Of a stretch of DNA of 64,000 bases, positions 27,745 through 37,101 are shown in pieces. The notes under the pieces are model-generated. The model had not been told where the DNA came from. It saw nothing but the letters and a program-made list of their open reading frames with translations, and did not search any database. The translations under genes and the position numbers were made by a program. The stretch is from contig NZ_JARHUJ010000008.1 of assembly GCF_029223285.1 (NCBI RefSeq), positions 1-64,000 on the forward strand. Direction: 5' to 3'. The stretch is from Paraflavitalea sp. CAU 1676 (GTDB lineage Bacteria > Bacteroidota > Bacteroidia > Chitinophagales > Chitinophagaceae). Numbering within the stretch: position 1 is the stretch's first letter; each line of letters opens with the position of its first letter.

Positions 27745-28125
27745 ATGCCTACAATTCAACAATTGGTTAGAAAAGGAAGAGAGATCATCAAGGCCAAGAG
27801 CAAGTCAAGGGCTTTGGATTCCTGTCCGTTCCGTCGCGGTGTTTGCACCCGCGTATATACAACTACTCCCAAAAAGCCAAACTCGGCTTTGCGTAAAGTA
27901 GCAAAGGTGCGTTTGACAAATAAAGTAGAGGTGATTGCTTATATACCCGGTGAAGGACATAACCTGCAGGAGCACTCCATTGTGTTGGTTCGTGGCGGTC
28001 GTGTAAAGGATTTACCAGGTGTACGTTATCACATCGTTCGCGGTAGCCTTGACACTGCTGGTGTAAAGGATCGTAAGAAGAGCCGTTCTAAATACGGTAC
28101 TAAACGCGAAAAAGCCAAGAAATAA
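27745..28125 (+). CDS. rpsL: Ribosomal protein S12
   Basis: 126 residues, small-subunit protein at the decoding centre. The starting [12 protein letters not shown], the middle [15 protein letters not shown] and [17 protein letters not shown] are diagnostic. Lys at KKPNSA and PGVRYH are the sites where streptomycin-resistance substitutions occur; both are wild type here. First gene of a short rpsL-rpsG unit with its own promoter. Confidence 0.98.
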   Translation: MPTIQQLVRKGREIIKAKSKSRALDSCPFRRGVCTRVYTTTPKKPNSALRKVAKVRLTNKVEVIAYIPGEGHNLQEHSIVLVRGGRVKDLPGVRYHIVRGSLDTAGVKDRKKSRSKYGTKREKAKK

Positions 28126-28230
28126 ATTGGCGTAACCCTCCCTGCACGTTCATCGTGCCTGTTGGGTAAATCAATTAAATAAGATAAATCTGGATCGGCC
28201 TGGCTGGTCCAACTTTAATAAGCGATAACA

Positions 28231-28698
28231 ATGAGGAAGACTAAAGCCAAAAAAATTGCCCCGGCTCCAGACGCAAAATACAATGATGCACTGGTAACAC
28301 GTTTCGTTAACAACCTGATGTGGCAGGGTAAAAAGAATACGGCATTCACCATTTTCTACGACGCTATGGATCGTATTTCCAAGCAAACCAATGAAAATGG
28401 ATACGAAATATGGAAAAAAGCGTTGTCCAATGTAACGCCTGCTGTAGAAGTACGCAGCCGTCGTATTGGTGGTGCAACCTTCCAGATCCCTGCTGAAGTT
28501 CGTGCAGACAGGAAGATCTCCCTGAGCATCAAGTGGCTCATCCGCTTCAGCCGTGAAAGAAACGGTCGTAGCATGGCCGAAAAGCTGGCGAACGAAGTAG
28601 TAGCCGCTGCAAAGGGTGAAGGTGGTGCATTCAAAAAGAAAGAAGATACCCACCGTATGGCTGAAGCCAACAAGGCTTTCGCTCACTTCAAAGTTTAA
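28231..28698 (+). CDS. rpsG: Ribosomal protein S7
   Basis: 155 residues; small-subunit head protein that nucleates 3' domain assembly. Family segments [18 protein letters not shown] and [21 protein letters not shown] are clear. It lies 105 bases after rpsL, a wide gap for this pair. A strong terminator follows instead of fusA. Confidence 0.97.
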   Translation: MRKTKAKKIAPAPDAKYNDALVTRFVNNLMWQGKKNTAFTIFYDAMDRISKQTNENGYEIWKKALSNVTPAVEVRSRRIGGATFQIPAEVRADRKISLSIKWLIRFSRERNGRSMAEKLANEVVAAAKGEGGAFKKKEDTHRMAEANKAFAHFKV

Positions 28699-28723
28699 TC
28701 TACTTGTAGAGCATCATACCGAG

Positions 28724-28753
28724 AACCATCCGGCTTGTCCGGATGGTTTTTTT
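28724..28753 (+). terminator. Terminator after rpsG
   Basis: AACCATCCGG pairs with CCGGATGGTT around a 5-nt loop and runs into seven T, 25 bases past the stop. Confidence 0.9.
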
Positions 28754-29062
28754 ATTTTCACCCGCTCCGCCACCTCCCCTTTTGGCTCGCCGTATAGTAT
28801 TTATGCACATTTATAACCCCGGCTGCCTAAAATTAATATCTGCCCAGGCTCCCTTTCAAATTACCCGGCAAACCCTTGAACAGCAGTTGTTCTGTGTATG
28901 AACAATCCTCTCCATACATACCCGCCCCTCCCCAAATAGCGTTGATTTTTCTAATAAGTTATCCTCACAGGCTTGCATTAATGGCCAAAACCTATTTATT
29001 TTATTCTCGTATTTCAAGAGAGCCTATATCCTATAGAAAAAAATAATCCGAAATCGTACCCC
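28754..29062. other. Non-coding gap
   Basis: Mostly pyrimidine-rich sequence upstream of the large T9SS gene. No clear -7 box or structured RNA was seen. Confidence 0.4.
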
Positions 29063-32000
29063 ATGAAGAGCCTGTTGAAATTGACGTGTAAGGGGCTACT
29101 TGTACCCCTACTGTACCTGCACCCTCTGATAGGAGCGGCCCAGGATTGTACTAAGCTGAATTTTACCTACGCTACCAAAGAGTCGAGGTGTATGGCCACC
29201 GGTAGTATCCAGGTAAATGTAACCGGTGGTTCGGGCAGCTACAACATCAAAGTGACCGGGCCTGTTACCACAGCCTACACATCTTCCACCAACATTACGG
29301 GTCTTGCGGCTGGAACCTACGTGGTCAGCGTAAAAGACATCACGACCAACTGTGTTACCGAAAAATACAATGTCGTCGTTCCGGGTTCCTACGGTGAACC
29401 CCGTTTCGTTTTAAACAAGACCGACGTTACCTGTATGAACGGAGCCGATGGTACCGTAACGGTCGCCAACCTGCTCGGCGGAAGATCACCCTTTACCTAC
29501 ACGATCGTAGCACCATCACCTACCAAGGTGGGCACTACCAATACATCCGGATATTTCACTGGCCTCATAGCGGGCGAATATGCCATCCAGTTAAAAGATT
29601 CCTGCGGCGGTCAGCAAACCCGCCGCGTTACCATTTTGAACTATCAGTGGTGGATCGATGGAGTAACCATCGGAAAACTGGGTTGCGATAGTGCACAGGT
29701 TACCGTAAGCCTCAAAGACAGTAAAGGCAACACAAGTGGCTTTAGCAATTTCCGCTATGGAGTAGTAAGAGCAGCAGGCGATACTGTTTGGTCTACCAAC
29801 AGTAACTTCCGCCTCTTCATTGGCAAGAAACGGTCACTCACGGTAGTGATCAAAGACCCTTGCGGAACCATGCTGGTGAAGTCGTGGGTCGATCCAAACG
29901 TGCCGTCCGTAAGCGCCAATGTAACCAATGGCGACTTTACCTGTAATACATTTACAGCCACCGTATCCGGACAAAACAAGCTAACCACTCCGGCGTTCAG
30001 GCTGTACAACAGCAGTAATGTAATGATAGCCAGCAACACCACTGGTGTGTTCACAGGCCTGGCCTATGGCAGTTATTGTATCGATATCCGTGACAACTGT
30101 TACGATACCACGATCAGGCGTTGCTTCACCACTTCGCGCCCCGTACCAGCTATAGGCTGGTGGGTAAACCGCGCCGATTGGCAGTGTGGTACCTTCGATG
30201 CCAACGTTACCGATCAGGTAAACCTTACCAACCCTACTTACAAACTTTATAACAGCAGCAATACGCTGATCGCAACCAACACTACCGGGGTATTCAATAA
30301 TATTCCCTATGGTGATTATTGCGTACAAATGAAAGATGGATGCTATGATACTACTATTACACGCTGTTTTTCTGAAAAGGCGCCAAAACCGGCGGTAGCA
30401 CTCAACATTGCTACATCCAACAATTCCTGTTCAAACTTTACAGGTAGCGTGGCGGGACAAACCAACCTCACCAATCCTGAATACTGTTTGTACAATGCCA
30501 GCAATGTGAAAATTGCCTGCAACAATACCGGCGTATTCGATAACCTGAAATACGATACCAGGTATTGTATCAGGGTGAAGAATGATGTTTGTTACGATAC
30601 CACGATCGAGCGATGCTTTATAATACCCCGTCAGGTTCCCGGCGTAAATCCCACAGTCGATATTACACAGGGTTGTAGCACGATCAATATAAAGATAGCC
30701 GGCCAGGCAAACCTGAATAATGCGGAATATTGCCTGTACAATGCCAATAATGTTAAGATATCCTGCAACACCACCGGAACGTTCAATAACCTTCCCTATG
30801 GTAAGTATTGTATGAGGATCACCAACGATCCAACTTGTTATGATACAGTCATTGTAAGGTGTTTTGAAGTGATCAGGCCCAAGCCATCCCTCTCTTCTGT
30901 AGTGAACATCAGCAGCAAGGGTTGTGATGGGTTTACGGCCAAAGTGACCGGCACCAACATTCCGGCACCCAAATTCGTTCTCTACAATTCGTCAAACGTA
31001 GCCATAGATAGCAATGCTACAGGCACATTCAATAATGTACCTTATGGCTATAATTGTATCCGCGTAAGGAACAGTTGTTACGATACATTGATAGAAAGAT
31101 GCTTTACCGTGAAAAGGGATATCCCTACCGGCGGCAATGTTTCCATCAGCAATAAAGTTTGTGGCACATTCGACGCCAAAGCAACTGGTCAGAACAACAT
31201 CAAGAGCGCACAGTACAGCGTATACGATACGCTCGGAAACCTGGTGGCAACCAATACCACAGGATCCTTCCCTAAACTTCCTTACGGGTATTATGATCTG
31301 AAGATCAAAGAAACCTGTTATGATACGGTAATGGTTCGACGTTTCTTCGCCGATCCCATACCGATCTCCATCTCTGTAACGGCCACAGAATCCTGTACCT
31401 TCGGTACCACCGATATTAAGGTTACATTTAATAGTGGTAATGCACCGTACAAAGTAGAAGTGCTGAACCCGGTTGGTGTAATTGTAACCACGGTAACATC
31501 GGCCACCAGCCCGGTGTTGATCAATGCCCTGCAGCCGCTTACCGGTGGTCAGCAATATACCGTGATCGGAATCGACAATTGTAATGTGAAGGATACAGCG
31601 AAAGTTACTCCTAAGCCAAGTATCATCCAGAAGACCAAGTTCGTAAAATCGAAATGTCCTTCTGGAGTTTGGGAGAACGGTGCTACGGATATCGATATCG
31701 ACGTAAGCTCCAACATGGGAACCGTTACCCCGAAGATCATTAAAAAGAACAACGTCACTACGACGATCAACTTTACGAACAATGTAGGTACCACCTATAA
31801 GTTCATCGATCTGGAGCCCGCTACCTATATCGTCCAATACAGTGTGCCGAGTTGTACGGGTAAGATCTATGATACCATTGAAGTGGCGCCATATTCATTC
31901 CCTGGCCTGCAGCAGTCTGCCGCTTACCAGTGCGATAACAACAACTTCAGCGTTGGTGCGGTGGTGACCGGCGGATGCGGACCTTTTGAGTATGAGATCA

Positions 32001-32965
32001 TCGGCAGTATACCTGCATCACCAAGTATCAATGCTACGGGACAAACCAGCCCTGTATTCACCATCACCAATGGCGTACAATATTCCCTGGTTCGTTTGCG
32101 TGCAGTTGATGCCTGCGGTAACGCCACCCTCAACGACGTCAACATCCTGCCATTGGCCAACACGCTGATCTATGCCAGCTCGGATTGTTACTACAACCAG
32201 GTGGACCTGAATGTAGACTCTACAGCCAATGCTACTTACAAATGGTACAAGAAGACGAGCGCCACAGATAGTGTACTGGTAAGTAATACTACATCTTATA
32301 AGATAGCTTACCTGTTGCCTACCGATATCGGAACCTATGTATGTCATATGTCGGTGAACAACGGATGTTTATCCAAGATATCTTATTTCGAAGTAACCGG
32401 TATGTGCGGTGGTACCCTGGCCGAAGGAGTGAACCTGACAGGTAAACAGATCAATGGCGTAAACCACCTCAACTGGATGGCAAAGAACGATGCCAATACG
32501 AAAACGTATATCATCGAACGCAGCAACGCCGCTAATGGACAGTTTACCGCCATCGGTACGGCCAACTCGCGCCAGCTGAGCGGCCAAAGTATCTATGCCT
32601 TTGCCGATGAAACACCGTTGTCGGGCGCCAACTACTACAGGTTGCGGATCGTCAGCAACGAAGGCAAACAGGTGCATAGTAATATCGTTTCTGTAAAAAC
32701 AGCGGTAGTCAATACCATAACCCTGTATCCGAACCCGGCCAGAGAGGTGTTGAACATAGCCATCTCGGCTACCCAGCAGGAAACCTATAAAGTAACCCTG
32801 CTCACCACCACCGGTCAGATCGTACAGGATCAAACAGTACAGAAAGCCCCACAATCTACCATCCAGGTTCATCGCGGACCCAGTGTTAAGCGTGGAGTGT
32901 ATATGCTGCGTATCCTAGCCATCAATAGCCAGGAGTCTTATGTATACAAAGTAATCTTCGAATAA
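29063..32965 (+). CDS. Large secreted repeat protein with a T9SS type A sorting domain
   Basis: 1300 residues. A signal peptide (MKSLLKLTCKGLLVPLLYLH, cleavage near 25) is followed by SprB-like repeats (about 30-195), recognisable by the phrase DVTCMNGADGTVTVANLLGG. Then come six copies of a Cys-rich module about 80 residues long (start points near 326, 407, 486, 569, 651 and 731). Its core is TGxFxxLxYGxYCxxxxxxCYDTxxxRCF. Ig-like and polycystin-like segments follow (about 765-1110). The last 85 residues are a type A sorting signal (LYPNPAREVLNIAIS; GVYMLRIL). It is probably a surface adhesin or gliding-type protein carried through the type IX system. It converges with the S8 peptidase. Confidence 0.85.
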   Translation: MKSLLKLTCKGLLVPLLYLHPLIGAAQDCTKLNFTYATKESRCMATGSIQVNVTGGSGSYNIKVTGPVTTAYTSSTNITGLAAGTYVVSVKDITTNCVTEKYNVVVPGSYGEPRFVLNKTDVTCMNGADGTVTVANLLGGRSPFTYTIVAPSPTKVGTTNTSGYFTGLIAGEYAIQLKDSCGGQQTRRVTILNYQWWIDGVTIGKLGCDSAQVTVSLKDSKGNTSGFSNFRYGVVRAAGDTVWSTNSNFRLFIGKKRSLTVVIKDPCGTMLVKSWVDPNVPSVSANVTNGDFTCNTFTATVSGQNKLTTPAFRLYNSSNVMIASNTTGVFTGLAYGSYCIDIRDNCYDTTIRRCFTTSRPVPAIGWWVNRADWQCGTFDANVTDQVNLTNPTYKLYNSSNTLIATNTTGVFNNIPYGDYCVQMKDGCYDTTITRCFSEKAPKPAVALNIATSNNSCSNFTGSVAGQTNLTNPEYCLYNASNVKIACNNTGVFDNLKYDTRYCIRVKNDVCYDTTIERCFIIPRQVPGVNPTVDITQGCSTINIKIAGQANLNNAEYCLYNANNVKISCNTTGTFNNLPYGKYCMRITNDPTCYDTVIVRCFEVIRPKPSLSSVVNISSKGCDGFTAKVTGTNIPAPKFVLYNSSNVAIDSNATGTFNNVPYGYNCIRVRNSCYDTLIERCFTVKRDIPTGGNVSISNKVCGTFDAKATGQNNIKSAQYSVYDTLGNLVATNTTGSFPKLPYGYYDLKIKETCYDTVMVRRFFADPIPISISVTATESCTFGTTDIKVTFNSGNAPYKVEVLNPVGVIVTTVTSATSPVLINALQPLTGGQQYTVIGIDNCNVKDTAKVTPKPSIIQKTKFVKSKCPSGVWENGATDIDIDVSSNMGTVTPKIIKKNNVTTTINFTNNVGTTYKFIDLEPATYIVQYSVPSCTGKIYDTIEVAPYSFPGLQQSAAYQCDNNNFSVGAVVTGGCGPFEYEIIGSIPASPSINATGQTSPVFTITNGVQYSLVRLRAVDACGNATLNDVNILPLANTLIYASSDCYYNQVDLNVDSTANATYKWYKKTSATDSVLVSNTTSYKIAYLLPTDIGTYVCHMSVNNGCLSKISYFEVTGMCGGTLAEGVNLTGKQINGVNHLNWMAKNDANTKTYIIERSNAANGQFTAIGTANSRQLSGQSIYAFADETPLSGANYYRLRIVSNEGKQVHSNIVSVKTAVVNTITLYPNPAREVLNIAISATQQETYKVTLLTTTGQIVQDQTVQKAPQSTIQVHRGPSVKRGVYMLRILAINSQESYVYKVIFE

Positions 32966-32991
32966 ACGCTTTTTGAGGTTTAAGAACAGGA

Positions 32992-33012
32992 AGGCCGCCT
33001 TGTGCGGCTTTT
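32992..33012 (+). terminator. Terminator-like hairpin between convergent genes
   Basis: GCCGC and GCGGC around CTTGT, followed by TTTTC. The A-rich 5' flank is short, so any activity for the minus-strand gene is uncertain. Confidence 0.55.
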
Positions 33013-33033
33013 CTGTTTGTACAACCGCCCGCA

Positions 33034-35655
33034 TTAATAGATGAATAGACTACCGGTTTGCACCTTGCGGTCGCCTTGCCGCAATCGGTAAAAGTATAAG
33101 CCGCGTTGGAATTTTAGGAGGGAAATGGTTTGATGAAGATCCGTCAGGCGCTGTTGCAATACCTGCTGCCCGATGCTATTATAGAGATAAAAACTTCCCG
33201 TACCCGGTTCTGCAGAAAGGATATGGAGCAAAGAACCGGCGTTCACCGGATTGGGATAGACAACAAAGGCAGCATCCTTCAGGAAGTAGATCGATTCCGG
33301 CTCACTATAAACAACGCTGCCGTCGCTGCGTAACAGTTGAAGCCGGTAGGTATTGGCACCCCTTGTTAAAGCTGCATCCGTAAGCTGATAGGTCAACCGG
33401 TCAACGGGCGCAATGGATTGCAGTGGTTGGTAGCCCTGGTTGCCCAGCTTTTCCACCGTTAGTTTTTTAAGAGCATACAAACTGCCCAGTTCTATCCGCA
33501 GGCTTGCTCCATTATCCACTTGATCGGCGAGAAAGCTTTTTACATAACAGGCCACACCCTGATCGGTGTAATTGAACGTATAGGCTTTCAAGCCTTCGTA
33601 TCCGCCGGCCAGTAACGGTGCTACCGTGTAGTACAAAGCCGGGTAATTGCTTTTTTGGAGAATGGCTGCCGTATCATTAGTCGTTAGAATAGGCACTAGG
33701 TAGCGTTCCCCCAGGGCATATACGCGAAACCGGCTGATGCCCGGGGGCCGGTTCCAGCTCAGCAAAAAAGAATCGGCACAGTTGAACCCCGTATTGGCCT
33801 TCAACCAGCCGGCGATCACGCAGGTATCGGAGATTGCTTGGTAAGCCGCCAGCCGCATCCTTATTTGTGCAAGGACAATCGTATCGGGCGTTGTCCACGC
33901 GAAGAACCCGGTCGACAGGTCTACGTCCTCACTGATCGCTTGCCAGGTTTTTCCATCCGTGGTGAATTCAAGTGTAGCGGGCGATGAATTGCTCATAGTC
34001 GATGACCAGCGAAGAATATTGGTTTCGCCGCCGGTGATGAAATCACCCCTGGCCGGGAAATACCATTTGAAGTGATCGGCCGTATCGGCCTGCCACGACA
34101 GGGCAAAAGGTTGTGCGCCGGAAGAGATCGAATAGCCCTTTACGTTGATGCGGTAAACACCCGCACCCGGGGCTTCCAGCGACACCTGTTCAATGTTGTT
34201 AATGCTGTCCCTGTGGCGCACCGGTAATTTTTGCAGGGAGTCTATATGCGGGAAGTGATTTAATACCCAGGGCCGCCACACCTCGCCGGTGAGTGTATTG
34301 ACAAGTTCAAGATCGAGGTCATTGATAAGCGCCTTGCCGGCATTGGGAGCGGCCGGTGGATCGGGCCAGCACAGGGTTATTTTGAATTGTTTGAGGCCCG
34401 TTGGAATGGTGAGGGTGGTTGAATAGGTTTGACCATTCGATACCGACCCCGTCGCGTACTTGTTTTCCAACGCTGCTTGTACGGCAGCATAAGCGTTTAC
34501 ATGGCCGTACCCAGTTTGAAAGTCGATACCGGGAGCCGCCACATCATCTGCCGAGTTGAGGAGAATGGCTTTCACGACGGCTGCCGGTGGCAGCGCTCCC
34601 TGATTGGCTTTGATGGCTTGTTGCACCAGCAGGGCGATGCCGGAAGTAGTAGCTGCAGCACCAGAACTGCCGTCTTCACCAAAAGCCACCAGTTCAGGTT
34701 TCACCCGGCCATCGTACCCAGGCCCCTTCGATCCCAGCGCTTCCACCTGGTAAATGCTGTTCACGGCCCCTGTGGTAATGATGTTCTTGGCCATTTTGAA
34801 ACTGCCCGATAGATTGGCGTAACCGGCGATACCGGCATAAGGCCCTTGGGGACTCACCTGGTTGCCGGCATTCCCGGCAGAGAAAACATGCAGCAGGGTA
34901 GGGTTGGCTACGCTGCTGGCATCATAGGCCGCGGCATCAGCACCATAATAATTTTCAATGCCAGTACCGTACGAATGGTTCTGTACGGAAATATGGTATT
35001 GCTGATAGTCGGCGTGCGCGTCGGGCAGCAGACTGGCAAAATTAGAGGAGGTGAGCCGCGCACCCCAGGCAATGCCAAGACCCGTATAGTCCGAGTTGCC
35101 ACCTCCGGCGATCAGCGTGCTCATTATGCCCGCATGTTGGGTAATAGTAGGCGATGAAAGGGGCGTAGACAGATACCTGCCCCGCAGGTCGATATCGGCT
35201 GTATCGGGTTTATTTTCCTTTACAGATACGGTGAGGTCACTGCCGGTCAGCAAGGGAAATAGACTGTGTACAAGATTTACCTGGTTGCTGCTGTTATCGA
35301 AGCTGCTCAGTGGCTGTTCTTCTTTGGGAACCCGGAGAATATCGGCAAATCGCACCAGGGAAGAGGGGAGGATCAAAGAGTCCAGCTGGGCTTTGGAACA
35401 GCTGATGGTGATCAGGTTGGTGGCAGCATACTCCCCGCGAACCTGCGAAAGCATATGATGCCTGGTTAAGTAATCTTTAAAGGCAACCGGATCGGAGCAC
35501 ACGATCCAATATTGGTTTACCTGGCTGGCAGGTATTTTTCGGGAAGCCAATAGCGGCGACAACTTACCGGAAGCAAGGCGCTTGCCTTCCTGTGCCGTCA
35601 ACACCATCGACCCGCTTAGGAACAAGGCTAATAAAAAGTAGATTCTCATAGTCAA
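33034..35655 (-). CDS. Secreted S8 (subtilisin-like) serine peptidase with a T9SS sorting domain
   Basis: 873 residues. Signal peptide MTMRIYFLLALFLSGSMVLT with cleavage near residue 21. The S8 domain covers about 130-400. The usual catalytic Asp position aligns with Glu147 (VSVKENKPDTADIDLRG); Asp154 or Asp156 could serve instead. His174 stands in TQHAGIMSTLIAGGG. The serine site is GSSGAAATTSG, Ser331 by alignment to GTSxAAP. A jelly-roll-like domain (about 400-520) and Fn3-like domains follow. The C-terminus is a type A sorting signal (VYPNPVNAGSLLHIL; GLYFYRL). Likely a surface or secreted protease. Specificity unknown. Confidence 0.88.
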   Translation of the reverse strand: MTMRIYFLLALFLSGSMVLTAQEGKRLASGKLSPLLASRKIPASQVNQYWIVCSDPVAFKDYLTRHHMLSQVRGEYAATNLITISCSKAQLDSLILPSSLVRFADILRVPKEEQPLSSFDNSSNQVNLVHSLFPLLTGSDLTVSVKENKPDTADIDLRGRYLSTPLSSPTITQHAGIMSTLIAGGGNSDYTGLGIAWGARLTSSNFASLLPDAHADYQQYHISVQNHSYGTGIENYYGADAAAYDASSVANPTLLHVFSAGNAGNQVSPQGPYAGIAGYANLSGSFKMAKNIITTGAVNSIYQVEALGSKGPGYDGRVKPELVAFGEDGSSGAAATTSGIALLVQQAIKANQGALPPAAVVKAILLNSADDVAAPGIDFQTGYGHVNAYAAVQAALENKYATGSVSNGQTYSTTLTIPTGLKQFKITLCWPDPPAAPNAGKALINDLDLELVNTLTGEVWRPWVLNHFPHIDSLQKLPVRHRDSINNIEQVSLEAPGAGVYRINVKGYSISSGAQPFALSWQADTADHFKWYFPARGDFITGGETNILRWSSTMSNSSPATLEFTTDGKTWQAISEDVDLSTGFFAWTTPDTIVLAQIRMRLAAYQAISDTCVIAGWLKANTGFNCADSFLLSWNRPPGISRFRVYALGERYLVPILTTNDTAAILQKSNYPALYYTVAPLLAGGYEGLKAYTFNYTDQGVACYVKSFLADQVDNGASLRIELGSLYALKKLTVEKLGNQGYQPLQSIAPVDRLTYQLTDAALTRGANTYRLQLLRSDGSVVYSEPESIYFLKDAAFVVYPNPVNAGSLLHILSAEPGTGSFYLYNSIGQQVLQQRLTDLHQTISLLKFQRGLYFYRLRQGDRKVQTGSLFIY

Positions 35656-35758
35656 TCAGCAGGTCTTCTAAATTTAGGCAATCGCCCTTGATATATCGTT
35701 TTTTTATTTCGCGACATCTTCCACATTTCAGCCAGCCGCCATCGCCCGTTAGCAGTCT

Positions 35759-35860
35759 CACCTTTCTGCATCCGTCAGTCACCTTACCGCATCCGCCAGT
35801 CGCCTTACCGCATCCGCCGTCACTATACCGCATCCGCCGTCACCATCCCGCGTCCGGCGG
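35759..35860. repeat. Five tandem 20-21 bp repeats
   Basis: Units begin at 35759, 35780, 35801, 35821 and 35841. The shared core is ACCGCATCCGCC. The first and last units are degraded. They lie about 100 bases upstream of the S8 peptidase start, on its promoter side. No spacers of CRISPR kind occur. Confidence 0.85.
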
Positions 35861-36040
35861 CCTGCCACATCAGCGCAGCCGCTCCCTGCTCCATTAATTG
35901 CAATCCTGTTGCTCTTTATACTTGATAAGAATCGATAATGTTTTGGTATATTAGAAATAGAATACATGCAATCGGGAGTACTGCAGTTCAACATCCCGGA
36001 ATCCCCCGTCTTATTATTCATCTTCTAACCTTCTTTCATT

Positions 36041-36853
36041 ATGAGAAAACTACTATCCGTTACAGTTATCTGTAGTCTCGGCTGTTTGCTCTTCTTCACT
36101 GCGTGTAAGAAAGCCGCTACCAATGAAACATCCGACCAAACGGCCGGGGAGATCGATCAGGCATCCCTCGATGCGATCTACCAGCTCGGGTTCAGCAACA
36201 AAAATGTTTCGACCGATGAGGATGGCAACTACCTCGTCGAAGGCGATATCGTGATCTCTCGCCAGGATCTGCAGGCAAAGGCAGACATGCGTTTCCTCCG
36301 GATCGGTAATGAAGAGCAGTATCGCACCAACAACCTGGTGTCTGCACTGCCCCGCACGATCAGGGTAAGTCTGGCCAATCAACTGCCCTCGTCGTACGTC
36401 GCCGCCCTGGATGAAGCGCTGGCGAGGTACAATGCGCAAGGGCTTAGGATTACCTTCACGCGCGTATCATCCGGTGCCAACATCAGCATCGTGCGGGGAA
36501 ATGGCAATTACCTCGCATCAGCCGGCTTCCCTACCAGTGGTGGAAATCCCTATGGACAGATCAAGGTGAACGCCCGCGCCATCGGCAACCAGCCGCAAAG
36601 CACCGTGGCCAGTATCCTCGCCCATGAGATCGGCCATTGTATTGGGTTCAGGCACACGGACTATATGGATCGTAGTTTTAGCTGCGGTGGGCAACCGGTC
36701 AACGAAGGTGCCTCCACCATTGGAGCCGTCTATATTCCGGGAACAGCGGCCGGGCCCGACCCCAATTCCTGGATGTTGTCCTGCATCGGATCGGGGCAAA
36801 ACAGACCGTTTAACGCAAACGACCGGACCGCCTTGAATTATTTGTATAAGTGA
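36041..36853 (+). CDS. Secreted HEIGH-type zinc metalloprotease, M57-like
   Basis: 270 residues with a lipoprotein-like signal (MRKLLSVTVICSLGCLLFFTAC, lipobox cysteine near 22). The zinc-binding motif HEIGHCIGFRH is at 195-205: His195, Glu196 (catalytic), His199 and His205, the HExxHxxGxxH metzincin pattern. This matches the dual-action HEIGH metallopeptidase (M57) family known from Bacteroidota and myxobacteria. A segment with many Asp and Ala at about 30-55 precedes the protease part. Substrate unknown. It shares the inter-block island with the S8 peptidase. Confidence 0.88.
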   Translation: MRKLLSVTVICSLGCLLFFTACKKAATNETSDQTAGEIDQASLDAIYQLGFSNKNVSTDEDGNYLVEGDIVISRQDLQAKADMRFLRIGNEEQYRTNNLVSALPRTIRVSLANQLPSSYVAALDEALARYNAQGLRITFTRVSSGANISIVRGNGNYLASAGFPTSGGNPYGQIKVNARAIGNQPQSTVASILAHEIGHCIGFRHTDYMDRSFSCGGQPVNEGASTIGAVYIPGTAAGPDPNSWMLSCIGSGQNRPFNANDRTALNYLYK

Positions 36854-36882
36854 TTGAAAAGTAAATAAATAACTGCACTCCC

Positions 36883-36914
36883 AAGGCCCTGCCCCAGTGC
36901 AGGGCCTTATTTTT
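36883..36914 (+). terminator. Terminator after the metalloprotease gene
   Basis: AAGGCCCTGC pairs perfectly with GCAGGGCCTT around a 6-nt loop and continues into ATTTTTG. Confidence 0.85.
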
Positions 36915-37035
36915 GCTCCATACCCGATGTATGCAAAAAGGATGGCGGTAAACCTGCGGCAGGCACGGATTTGGCTGGTTTTCCACATTTAATCTTTTGT
37001 TCTCATCTATTCTGATTTTTACGGGAGAATTTGCA

Positions 37036-37043
37036 TACCTTTG
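37036..37043 (+). promoter_or_regulatory. fusA -7 box
   Basis: TACCTTTG, exact match to TAnnTTTG, 59 bases before the ATG. A TCTG 21 bp upstream (37011-37014) is a weak -33 candidate. Confidence 0.6.
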
Positions 37044-37101
37044 CGCACTTATTTTCAGGGAGTTCCCTGCACTACATTAAACAGAAAACAACAACAAAGT
37101 C

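Noticed and set aside
35759-35860. Tandem repeats as CRISPR
   Set aside because: No spacers of constant size between repeats and no cas gene nearby.
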